Source of the DNA: Flaccisagitta enflata
Taxonomy: Eukaryota > Chaetognatha > Sagittoidea > Aphragmophora
Direction of reading: 5' to 3'
DNA: 64,000 nucleotides
Assembly (NCBI GenBank): GCA_965153355.1
Contig: OZ231126.1
Location: 92,690,001-92,754,000, forward strand
In this document: piece by piece, positions 42,213 to 64,000 of the stretch
How positions within the stretch are numbered: position 1 is the stretch's first letter
Layout of the letters: the number at the start of each line of letters is the position of its first letter
The notes under the pieces: model-generated
Told to the model about the DNA's origin: nothing
Seen by the model: only the letters and a program-made list of their open reading frames with translations
Database searches by the model: none
Made by a program: the position numbers and the translations under genes

Positions 42213-43410
42213 CTGCTATTCAAAATAGGAAATGGATTTCTCTGTCTTCGACTCGATTGTATTACAATTTCGCTCTTCCATCGCTTTCGGACTGAACACT
42301 CTGATAGCTTATTACTTTGCTCTAATACACGCTGTTTTTTGTCTAAGAACACTGTTTACCAATAAAGACGGCTAATCGCCGTAGGAGAAAAGTCGTAAAT
42401 GCTGAGAAAAAAAACAAGAGTTGCTGACAGGTGGACAAGAGCATCCAACCCCCATCCACACCTCAACCTCCACACACAAGCATCTAGACCCCTTGTTTTT
42501 CCACTTTTCCACTTGGATGGACAAACGGACCAACAGACCGATGGATTGACTGACGGACAAAGCCTCCCATATAGTCTGTAGTCGAAATGAAAGGTAGAGT
42601 GTGCTGCCAGGATGAACAATTATCACCTGGAACATTTCAAAGTTCAATTAGACTTCAACTAACTTGTTTCCTCGTTTTTGAGAAAAATGCGAAAAATGTG
42701 GAAAAATAAAAAAAGATTAAAAAAATCATAGCTCCAAAACTATCAATGACACAGAATTCTGCTTGGCGTCATCTGAAAGAGGAGAATAAGCTGTTTCTTA
42801 GCTATCAATTTCATGCGTAGTGACATTCGGCCTGAAAAGCAGATCAACTTCCTCAAACTCCCCATGAGAAAAGGGGAAAATCCATTTCCGCCGTAGGTCT
42901 CAAAAAGCCGAAGGTATTCTTCGACTTTTTTCCAAATAAGAACATCAGCCTCAGATTTGGTGAAAAAATAAGAACATCTTAAGAACATACTCACGCTCAG
43001 ATTTTGGCTTAGATATATTCTAAAGTACGCTTTGATAAAATTTTCTATTGAAACAATCAAAAAAAGTTGTACAGTACAGTACAGTACAGTACAGTGCAGT
43101 TGTACAGTACCTTTATCATTTACATTTTTTTTATTTCATATCTTACAAAAACAAAATTTTGTATGGACTTAGAATAAAAAAATAAAGTAAATTTATTTCA
43201 TTGATTATGAACGGCTAACAACTATGATAAAGAATCTCTAATGCTACAAAAATAAGAACGGATAAAGAACGTTTGAGCCTTAAAATTGGTGAAAAAATAA
43301 GAACGCTGAGCCTCACTCCAAAAAACTGTGTTCTTATAAAAAATACGGCGTGTACGATAGTCTTAGGTTGTGTGAATGTTTGCAGCATTGGTCGAGATTA
43401 AAAGTTGGGC
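42213..43410. other. No gene recognised; short HDR fragments
   Basis: ACCAATAAAGACGGCTAATC at 42358 recurs near 47177 (ACCAATAAAGGCAGCTATCG), both followed by AAAAGTCGTAAA. An R-type HDR tail lies at about 42515-42585. A (CAGTA)n run sits at 43073-43100. No coding gene supported. Confidence 0.5.
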
Positions 43411-43419
43411 TGTCTGTTA

Positions 43420-43624
<205 letters not shown>

Positions 43625-43729
43625 GGGATAACAGCCGCTCCCATGACTATGGAATTTGTATAGCTCGATCTTTCATTCTCACTTTCACCTAATTCCTTCA
43701 ACCCTTTGAAGTACCTTTTTTTCAAATGT

Positions 43730-44115
<386 letters not shown>

Positions 44116-44299
44116 GGGAGCTTCTTTCTGGGGAACGGCATATGAAGCTTGTAAGCCTGCTTATGAACAAGAAGAACTTACATTACGATGCGTGCCCTAT
44201 TCTTAACTTTACACACATATGTACCACAATTCCGATGCTCCCCTTTTCTATTCATTTTTTACTCGAGGGGTTAATTCAAAGGGTTGAATCAGCTATCAG

Positions 44300-44398
44300 A
44301 TCGTTTTCGCTGGAGATCGCCGGAGCATCGCCGTGATTCGCCGCAGGGCACCACAATTCGCCGGAGCATCGCCGCAATTCGCCGCAGGGCGCCACTTT
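44300..44398 (+). repeat. Short tandem duplication, about 45-bp unit
   Basis: ATTCGCCGCAGGGC and CGCCGGAGCATCGCCG occur twice in tandem. Function unknown. Confidence 0.7.
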
Positions 44399-45652
<1,254 letters not shown>

Positions 45653-45736
45653 CCCCGCGCTTTCATTCTCATTTTCTCTCCATCTCATTCTCATCTCGGT
45701 TTACATTTACAATCAAACTTCCCTTCTTCACTATTT

Positions 45737-45962
45737 AAGTTGCGCACACGCAACTCTACAAGAAACTTTGTCCGTCTGTCGGTCCGACCGTCGGTCCGAC
45801 CGTCGGTCCCTCTGTCCATCCATCAATCCATCCGTTGGTCCGTGAGCACGGGTCAAAAAGTGGTGCGAGCGTTTTAGATGTTTTTTTGAGTATGTGTGTG
45901 GGGGGTGGGGGAGGGGGCGGAAGGGGGTTGGACGCCCCTGCCCATCCGTTCGCATCACTTGT
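45737..45962 (+). repeat. HDR element (F), 226 bp
   Basis: AAGTTGCGCACACGCAACT hairpin, a three-fold GTCGGTCCGACC tandem, and an end CGCCCCTGCCCATCCGTTCG. It contains a GGGGGTGGGGGAGGGGGCGG G-rich run at about 45900-45920. Confidence 0.75.
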
Positions 45963-46127
45963 TTTCCCTCTTCTCCTTCTCTTTCCCTTCTCTCGCTCTC
46001 TGGCTCTCTCGAGTCGATTTTAAAGAGCGCGTTTGGACTCTGGTTAGCCCGGTTTAATTCTTGAGCTCTTTTCTAGCTTTCTTCAAAACTGTTTCTTTTC
46101 TCTTTCTTCATTCTCGTCACTTTTGCT

Positions 46128-46260
46128 TTTTAGTCGCGGACACGCGACTCTACAACTTGCCGTGTCGGTCGGTACGAAATATTTCTAAATTGCGAGCGGT
46201 TCTTGCATTACGGCTCCCGCCCAACCGTCCGCGACTGTCTTGCCGTGTATCCGGCCTTGA
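46128..46260 (+). repeat. HDR element (F), complete, 133 bp
   Basis: TAGTCGCGGACACGCGACTC at the left, GCCGTGTCGGTCGGTAC, CGCCCAACCGTCCGCGACTG, and terminal GCCGTGTATCCGGC. Confidence 0.85.
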
Positions 46261-46294
46261 TCCTGTCATAATGCCTCGTTATTTATTCTTGTGG

Positions 46295-47085
46295 TTTTGT
46301 TTGCGTGCACGCAACTATTCAAGCCATAGTTGGTCTGTTAGTTTGTCTTCCCGTTGGTCTGACTGTATTTCTGCCCATTTTTATCAAGCCAAATCTGTAT
46401 AAGCGAACTGGTTTTTGCTCAACCGCTTTGTCCATCCGTCTATCTGTCCATCCATCCGCCCATCCATCCCTCTGTCTGTCAATTTGTCCATCTGTCCGTC
46501 TGTCCATTTATCCGCCTTCGCTCCCTTTTTTATTTTTTTGTATTTTTTGGCATTTATGTGAGATTTTTTTCATTGTTGCTCCTATCCAAATTTGTGAGTA
46601 GTCTTTTGTTAGTCGCGTTTTTGAGCTTTTTGAGCATATCGCTCCTGCCCAAATGATCAAGTGACCTTCTCCAGCACTGCTCCTACCCACCCGCACACGA
46701 CTGGGGTGGCCGTGTAACCGGCCTAGTTCACAGCCCCTCTGCACCTGCACGCAACGCGGGTAGCTGTGTATCTGGCCGTTTCGTCACAAGTCTCCTCTTT
46801 CCATCTTTTTTTAGTCGCGTGCTACGCGACTCTATAAGCCACTTTTCGGTCGGTCCATCGGTCGGTCCGTTGGTCCGTCCGTCAGTTGGTCCATCCGTCT
46901 CAAAGTTGTTTTAAAGGCTTTTTATATTGTTTTTCATGTTTCTGAATATTAGAGAAGAAGCTTGGAGTAAAAAAGAGCTGTTTGAAATGTCATTTTTAGA
47001 AAAGAAATTGTTTGTCTGTCTGTCTGCCTGACTATTTTTGAAGTGCCGACGCACGCGACTTAGGTCTAATGACCGTGTTTAAAGT
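46295..47085 (+). repeat. Cluster of HDR elements and fragments (F)
   Basis: A start-only copy at about 46300-46345 (GCGTGCACGCAACTATTC), a near-complete copy without the left hairpin at 46606-46735, an end-only piece at 46740-46785, a 5' copy at 46811-46905 (AGTCGCGTGCTACGCGACTC), and a remnant at about 47042-47075. All are in the same orientation. Confidence 0.7.
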
Positions 47086-47339
47086 TTTGTTCAGTGGAAT
47101 TTTATATAAGCTTGCCGGTCCGTTGATTGTTCCGTCCGCTGTGTCCGTATTAGCGCTAGTTATCGCCCCTGCCATATACCAATAAAGGCAGCTATCGTCG
47201 ACCGGAAAAAAGTCGTAAACCTGGGATTTTTCTGTCCTGGAAATGTTAGTCTACTTAGTTATTAGTTCATTCACTTCTTCATTACGTTTAAGTTGAAAGA
47301 TGTGAAAATGCGCATTTTAGATGCTGCATTTAGGATTGC

Positions 47340-47535
<196 letters not shown>

Positions 47536-48010
47536 AGTGAGTGGCATTATATGCCCCATCACACGTAGCACCTGTATCATAGTCTCATGTCACTTGTTCT
47601 TCTAATTTTCACATCTGGCAATTCATACTAGCAAAACCATTTTAGTTACAAGCTGTTTCACTGTGTTTCTAGCTAGGAAGCATAGTAAAGTCATTAAAAG
47701 ATTAGAACAATTTTTGGCTAATATTCAGTTAATTTTAAGCCAATTTTGGTCATAAAGGCAGACCTGCAGCTTTTAAAGCCAACTGATGCACATATTTTGT
47801 TGCTAGCATGCATTATCATCACCAAGGACATTTTAAAATTCACATATCTTTCAATTCTTTCTACTTGGAAATAATGCTAAAAATGCGAAAAATCAAAAAG
47901 GTTTGAAAAAACATAACGCAGAAAATAATCATTGTTTCAAAAAGTTTCAAAAAGTCGAATTACCTAATTCGACTTTTTTCCAATCATTGACCTTGCGTCT
48001 GGGTTTTTTT
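47536..48010. other. No gene recognised
   Basis: AT-rich, stop-rich, no repeat match seen. Confidence 0.5.
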
Positions 48011-48013
48011 TCG

Positions 48014-48355
48014 GTCGCTCGCACCCAACTCTATACATCGACTATGTATGTTGGTTGGTCTGTCGGTTTCTCAGTCTATCGGTTCTCCGCTTTGGTCTGG
48101 CAGTTTATTTTTTGGCGTTAATGAAAAGGCTTCGCATAGACGTTCTTGCCAAATCATTGATAAACCTCTTTAGTCGCGGACACGCGACTTTACAAGCCAC
48201 ATTTCGGTTGGTCGGTTGGTCGGTCACAAAGTCGTTTTTCTGGCTTTTCCGCTCGTGCCCACTGATCTGCGACTGGAATTGTTTTGTATCCGGCCTTGCT
48301 CCATTACAACTCCTGCCCACCAGCATGTGACTTGGTTATAGCCGTGGTCTTGTTC
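48014..48355 (+). repeat. HDR elements (F): fragment, complete copy, end fragment
   Basis: The start fragment at 48014-48085 and the complete copy at 48169-48298 (TAGTCGCGGACACGCGACTT to TTGTATCCGGCCTTG) are followed directly by an extra end fragment with CTCCTGCCCACCAGC at 48302-48352. Confidence 0.75.
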
Positions 48356-48494
48356 TGTGATCATTGATCAGTTTACTATTTAATTCGAAGCCTACTTCGT
48401 CATAAAAGATTCAATTATAGATTCCCTTAGCTTCGTGACAAAATTGAATGATATAAAATGTAATACCTTTTTTCCTAGTTTTAGATTAGTCCCT

Positions 48495-48698
48495 TTTTAG
48501 TCGCGTGCTAAGCGATTCTACACCCCGCTCTATCGGTCCGTCCGTCCGTCCATCCGTCCATCCGTCCGTCCGTCCGTCTCACTTCATTTTTTGGCGTTTT
48601 TGCGGTTTTTAGCCTCGCTGCTCCTGCCCAAATAATCTGGTGACCACAATTACGGCCCCTGCCCACGCGATTGGGGTAGCCGTGTAACCGGAATTGTT
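48495..48698 (+). repeat. HDR element (F), long form, 204 bp
   Basis: TAGTCGCGTGCTAAGCGATT, nine GTCC/ATCC tetramers, TTTTTGCGGTTTTTAGC, GCTCCTGCCCAAAT, GCCCCTGCCCACGCGATTGG and GCCGTGTAACCGG. It represents the longer subfamily also seen at 1-117. Confidence 0.8.
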
Positions 48699-49249
48699 AC
48701 ACAAAAAGTAGCTATCCTTTGTTATCGTCCTCTTGTACTGTAATTGTCATCATAGTTTTCCTTGATGCTGTTTTTTCTTCGTGTTAAATCTCGTTTTTCT
48801 CCATTTTTTGTTTCATTCTTTTTTCTTTTTTTCATTTTAACTCTTCAAGCTTAGAGCTTTAAATCTTTTTTTTCTTCTTCCCGTTCTTAAGTGTTTTCTT
48901 TTTCTTCTTGTTCTTATTTTTCTTTTCTCACTTTTTTTCTATTCTCTATCTTTCCTTCGGCCTTGTTCGTCACTTTGCGTCTTTCTTGGTCTACTTTTCT
49001 TTCACATCGTTTCTTTTTTCTTTTTTTTTCTTTATTTCTTTTTTTTTTTCCCATGACTGCTCGTCAATTTCTCTTATTTTGTGTGTGCATTTTGTTGGTA
49101 TGCCACTTTTAATCGTCTTCCTCTTTTTTTTTTAAACATGATTTCGTTGATTTTTCTCACTTATCTTTCTTTCCTAGCTTAATCATTTTCTATGTTTTTT
49201 TCCCTTCCACAGTAACTATCCCTATATTTGTCTCGTTCCTTTCTTTTTT

Positions 49250-49324
49250 TCCTCTCTCTCTCTCTTTCTTCCTTTCTTTCTTTTTTTTTTTCTCTCATTC
49301 TTTCTTTTTTTCTTTCTTCCTTTA

Positions 49325-49395
<71 letters not shown>

Positions 49396-49515
49396 TCCTT
49401 CTTTCTTTCTTTCTTTCCTTCCCTCCTTCCTTCCTTCCTTCCTTCCTTCCTTCCTTCCTTCCTTCCTTCCTTCCTTCCTTCCTTCCTTCCTTCTTTCTTT
49501 CTTTCTTTCTTCCCT
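49250..49515. repeat. (TTTC)n/(TTCC)n microsatellite
   Basis: CTTT tetramers, then CCTT tetramers, then CTTT. Confidence 0.97.
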
Positions 49516-49614
49516 CCTATTTTTTGTTTTTTTTTGTGTACGTCTGTACTTCGCCCCTGCATTCTGTATTTCTTTTCTGTCTTAACCCTTCTCTGTGTGT
49601 GTGTCTGTCTGTCT

Positions 49615-49957
<343 letters not shown>

Positions 49958-50204
49958 ACCTAGTTTAACATGTTTTGGGTTGGTATTGTATAACCGTCTG
50001 ACAAACAGTAACGTTGAAACGCAGACGGATTGACAGGCAGAAAGACAGACAGACAGACAGATAGACAAACAGAGGCGGAAGCGCGTTTGATTGATTGACA
50101 GTCGGTCCGCGGTAAAAGTGTTCATTTACGATTGCCTCATCAATATCAAACTTTTTTTTCCTTTCTTTCTTTCTTTCTTGCTCTCTTTCTTTTTCTCCTT
50201 TATC

Positions 50205-50345
50205 TTCTTCTTCTTTTCCTTCTTCTTCTTTTCCTTCTTCTTCTTCTTCTTCTTCTTCTTCTTCTTCTTCTTCTTCTTCTTCTTCTTCTTCTTCTTCTAC
50301 TTCCTCTTTCTCTTCCTCTTCCTCTTCTATTTCTTCTTCTTCTTT
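50205..50345. repeat. (TTC)n microsatellite
   Basis: TTC/CTT with TCC and TAC interruptions. It ends 20 bp before the minisatellite element. Confidence 0.95.
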
Positions 50346-50366
50346 TTCATCTCATTCTACCTTTTT

Positions 50367-51070
50367 GGGCAGCGGCCCCGAAGGGGACGAAGTCCTGTAG
50401 AACACAGGGGGACTTTCGTTCGTCCGTTTGTTTGTTGTTCGTTCGTCCCCCCCCCCACCCCCTCATCAGGCCCTTCAGCCCTAATTTGGCCTCTGATACC
50501 TCAAATCTTGCCTCCGAGACCTCAAAACTGGCCCCTTAGGCTTCAAATTCAGCCTCTCAGGCCTCAAATCGAGCCTCCCAAGCCTCAAATCCAGCCTCCC
50601 AGACCTCAAATCCAGCCTCTCAGGCCTCAAATCCAGCTTCTCAGGCCTCAAGTTCAACCTCTCAGGCCTCAAACCTAGCCTCTCAGGCCTCAAATTAGGC
50701 CTCTCAGGCCTCAAATCAGCTGTCTAAGCCTCAATTTATTGCTCTCAGTGCTCTGACCTTTCAAGCCTCAATCCAGCCTTCTCAAGCCTCAAGACAGACC
50801 TCTCAAGCCTCAATTCAGCCCTATCAAGCTTCTGATTGGCATTCTCAGGCCTTACTTCAGCCTTCTTAGACCTCAGTTTAGGCTCTTGAAGGCCTTCAGT
50901 CAGCCCTATTTAGCATCTCATCCACATCTTCAGGCAGGACGAACGAAAGTCACCCTGTGTTCTACAGGACTTCGTCCCCTTCGGGGCTGCTGCCCTGCTT
51001 CCCCTCACTCCAATTCACAATCACTCAAAGCAGGGCAATGGGTATCGCTGACCACATATTGCCCTTGGGC
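50367..51070 (+). repeat. Minisatellite-carrying inverted-repeat element, copy 2
   Basis: The left end GGGCAGCGGCCCCGAAGGGG then ACGAAGTCCTGTAGAACACA is matched in reverse at 50941-50995 (TGTGTTCTACAGGACTTCGT then CCCCTTCGGGG). This is a terminal inverted repeat of about 50 bp with sequence different from copy 1 beyond the first 20 bp. Inside are about 20 units of the CAGGCCTCAAATCCAGCCTC type. The tail CAGGGCAATGGGTATCGCTG then ACCAC runs to about 51070. Confidence 0.85.
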
Positions 51071-51095
51071 AACCTGTTCTTTCCTTCTACTTTTT

Positions 51096-51722
51096 GGGCA
51101 GCGGCTAAAGGGGTGCTAATCACACATAAGGAAATTCTCTCCTTTTTCCTCTTTCTTCAGCGTGCTCTCCCCCTTGAGGCCCAAATCCCAGCCTCTAGGC
51201 TCAAATTCTAGCCTGGAGGCTCAAATCCTGGCCTCAAGACTCAAATCCCAGCCTGGGGGCTCAAATCCCAGCCTTGAGGATCAAATCCCAGCCTGGAGGC
51301 TTAAATCCCAGCCTGGAGGCTCAAACCCTAGCCTGGAGGCTCAAATCCCAGCCTAAAGGCTCAAATCCCAGCTTTGAGGCTCAAATCCCAGCATCCAGGC
51401 TCAAATCCCAGCCTTGAGGCCTAAATCCTAGTCTGGAGGCCCAAATCCCAGTCTCGAGGCTCAAATCCTAGTCTTGATGCCCAAATCCTAGTCTCGAGAC
51501 TCAAATCCCAGTCTGGAGGCCCAAATCCTAGTCACGAGGCTCAAATCCCAGCCTCAAAGCCCCAATGCCAGCCTCCAGGCCCTCATCCCAGCCTTGAGGC
51601 TCAAATAAAAACAGCATAGGTCATTGGACTATTTGGGGCCGCTGCCCCTCTATCAACTTCGCACCCACATTCACTCACATAGGGGCAACGGGTACCGCTG
51701 ACCATCTAACGCTTTTGCGACT
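51096..51722 (+). repeat. Minisatellite-carrying inverted-repeat element, copy 3
   Basis: Left end GGGCAGCGGCTAAAGGGG. Right end GCATAGGTCATTGGAC then GGGGCCGCTGCCC (51614-51648). About 20 internal 20-bp units of the GAGGCTCAAATCCCAGCCTG type. The conserved tail AGGGGCAACGGGTACCGCTG then ACCATCTAACGC matches copy 1 almost exactly. It lies 26 bp after copy 2. Confidence 0.85.
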
Positions 51723-51986
51723 ATTTCCTCTTCTTCTTCTGCTCATTTTTCTCAAACCGTCCTTCAATATTGAGTTTAGTCACATTCATGGCTCAGTTAA
51801 TGTCTCTTCGCTCCTTTTCAACGACGTTTTTATTTTTAAATTTCATCCGGTTTATGTCTTTTATTTTAGAATGTAAATGATCAGAGACACATAGATATTT
51901 TGCTTTTTTTTTTCATTAAAAAACAATTAGTAGATCAAACTCTTTTTGAGATCCATGTGTTCCTCTAAATGAGGGTTCATCATTAT

Positions 51987-52118
51987 AAGTTGTGGACACG
52001 CGACTCTAGAACTTGCCGTGTCGGTCGATCGGTCGGTCGGTCGGGAACGTCATGTCACATTTTTGTTTTCTGCTCCTGCCCACCCGTTCGCGACTGGGAG
52101 GGAGTGAATACGGCCTTG
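51987..52118 (+). repeat. HDR element (F), complete, about 132 bp
   Basis: GTTGTGGACACGCGACTCTA, GGTCGATCGGTCGGTCGG, CTGCTCCTGCCCACCCGTTC and an end ATACGGCCTTG. It ends about 200 bp before the gene H start. Confidence 0.8.
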
Positions 52119-52316
52119 TATATCTCATATCTGGTATACTATATCATATACATCACAATGTAATGTTGTCCAACGCATATATTTACATACATACATTTAA
52201 GTAGAAATTTTGTGTGCATGTTTCTGAGAAACAAGAACAGTTAAAAGATACAACCTTTTGATCAGGATTCGGGAAAAGCGGTCCTTCAACTTCAATGAAC
52301 AGAACGCGATCAAGAG

Positions 52317-62286
<9,970 letters not shown>

Positions 62287-62361
62287 TTTTTAAATGTATG
62301 TATATCCAGAGAACGAGACCGCTTGCTCCATCTCTGTCGCGTGAAAAACGTTATACTTATA

Positions 62362-62367
62362 AATAAA
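62362..62367 (+). terminator. Polyadenylation signal of gene H
   Basis: AATAAA 76 bp after the inferred stop at 62286, well placed for the spliced gene model. Confidence 0.6.
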
Positions 62368-62709
62368 ACGCTGGTACACCGATCTGAGTCACCTCATCCG
62401 TTGTTCAATTATGAATTGCGAAAGAAAAGAAAAAGAAAACAGGAGAGAATGAAACGATAAACGGGTCTTTCAAGGAACACAAAAACATAACAAAAGAATT
62501 CTCTGCTATGTGTGCAGAGGGTACGAAAAAAGCAGGAGAAAAAAAAACGGAAAACGGAGTGTGAAAAATTGGTGGATGAAAGAATGACTTATGGATTGAA
62601 TGATTTTAAAGATTAAATGAAGGAATGCATGAGTGAAAGAATGAACGAATGTAGGAATGAGTAAATTATTGCATACATGTAGAAAAATTGGTAGCTATGA
62701 CACGTGGAG

Positions 62710-63130
<421 letters not shown>

Positions 63131-63196
63131 AAAAAGAGAGAGGGAAAGCGACAGATTCAAATACAGATAAAGCGAATGTTTTCTCAAAGAAATCCA

Positions 63197-63403
63197 TTAA
63201 GTGAGATGGGAAACATCAACCGATAGAACTGATAGTTTGTCGTTGAAGCTTTTTAAAATGACACCATCGGCGCAGTTGTCAATATCGATGTACTTTTTTA
63301 GCCTTTGGCAAAGTTGACACGGGTGTTCAAAAAGGACTGTTTTTATTTTCGATAGTGGTGACATAGCTAACACAGTATTTGAAACAGTATCCGTAGTCGC
63401 CAT
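63197..63403 (-). CDS. Possible small minus-strand ORF or exon (68 aa)
   Basis: ATG at 63403 to stop at 63197 with protein-like composition (MATTDTVSNTVLAM, HPCQLCQRLKKYIDIDN with a C-x2-C). Not recognised. No partner exon or promoter found in the 600 bp upstream. It could be chance. Confidence 0.3.
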   Translation of the reverse strand: MATTDTVSNTVLAMSPLSKIKTVLFEHPCQLCQRLKKYIDIDNCADGVILKSFNDKLSVLSVDVSHLT

Positions 63404-64000
63404 AGTTATCCTTTACTTAGCCATTATGACTGTCCTATCGTAGAGATTGACCTCAGATCCTAAATCTTGGTCCTTGTGAATTTTCCTATTTCTCTTTTAT
63501 ATGCGGCCGGTCCGAAGGTAGAACGGCATGAGCTCTAGCTTGAACTAATGTAATAGAGTAATTTAGGCATCCAGCTTATCAGGAACTCTAGTATTTAATG
63601 GATGCAAAAAGAAACAGTCCCTGTTTAGTGTATTTCCACACATCCTGTTCTTAGATCATTCGTACCTTTTCTCGTGACAGATTGACAGTATATTTTAACT
63701 TACGATTAGCTTTTATACATTTACAAGTCTGATTCTCTTAGATGTATAGATTTTGTCGACAATGTTAGCTTTATTAGAAGAATCACTTTCTCGATTTTTT
63801 ACGTAGATTGATGGGATGATTAATTACGTTCTCTTCTAACTATCTGACGTTCAGTTAATGAGCATAAGCTCCTTTCCATTTCAGCCACTCTATTGAGTAG
63901 ACAGTGTGTCATATGAATGATTAAGCTGCTCCTGTTATCTTTAGATTGATCCGTTGCTTTTTCCTTGTGTAGGCAAGATAGCTTTCACGATTCATTGAAT
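63404..64000. other. No gene recognised
   Basis: Unique-looking sequence without long ORFs, microsatellites or matches to the window's repeat families. Confidence 0.5.

Overview
The window is eukaryotic nuclear DNA: every convincing gene is split by GT-AG introns, there are polyadenylation signals, and there are no bacterial-style operons. It is extremely rich in simple repeats: (TC)n, (TTC)n, (CAA)n, (GT)n, (TTTC)n and (ATTC)n tracts of 50-540 bp. It also carries many dispersed short repeats. An invertebrate such as a decapod crustacean or a mollusc would fit, but the sequence alone does not fix the host.

Layout. Positions 1-14,000 are repeat-dominated: an expanded dispersed element (141-1697), a foldback element (1891-2457), nested inverted and direct repeats (2785-5510), and two >500-bp (TTC)n tracts. 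From 14,948 to 37,861 there is a run of plus-strand genes. They are a split Ser/Gln-rich ORF pair (A/B), a 175-aa unknown (C), a 1025-aa zinc-finger-like protein with a long acidic tail (D), a protein-primed-type family B DNA polymerase of about 1,500 aa spread over about 12 exons, a 450-aa nine-exon unknown (F), and a 506-aa type I membrane protein with a mucin-like ectodomain (G). Positions 38,000-52,000 are again repeats: many hairpin-ended elements, two palindromes, and three elements that carry minisatellites. A giant low-complexity gene with an AT-hook (H, about 3,142 aa) fills 52,317-62,286. The end of the window is a (GAAA)n tract and sequence in which I see almost nothing.

How the genes may work together. 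The polymerase belongs to the type used by Maverick/Polinton elements, adintoviruses and related DNA viruses (DNA_pol_B_2 family). All exonuclease and polymerase catalytic acidic residues are present. Its neighbours all point the same way. They include a probable nucleic-acid-binding protein with zinc-finger-like motifs and a secreted or membrane glycoprotein-like gene. This is compatible with a large DNA virus or Maverick-like element integrated in the host genome and now spliced like a host gene. I found no integrase, capsid protein, packaging ATPase, protease or terminal inverted repeats bounding the cluster, so this interpretation is inference. Host-type dispersed repeats sit inside the introns of these genes, which shows that the cluster has lived in a nuclear genome.

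Most other long open frames (poly-Ser, poly-Lys, poly-Glu, SLSLSL, FLSFFLS, HTHTHT) are translations of microsatellites and are not annotated. The dispersed hairpin-ended element is called HDR here, with F meaning the AGTCGCG hairpin comes first on the plus strand and R the reverse. Gene letters A-H are labels used only here.
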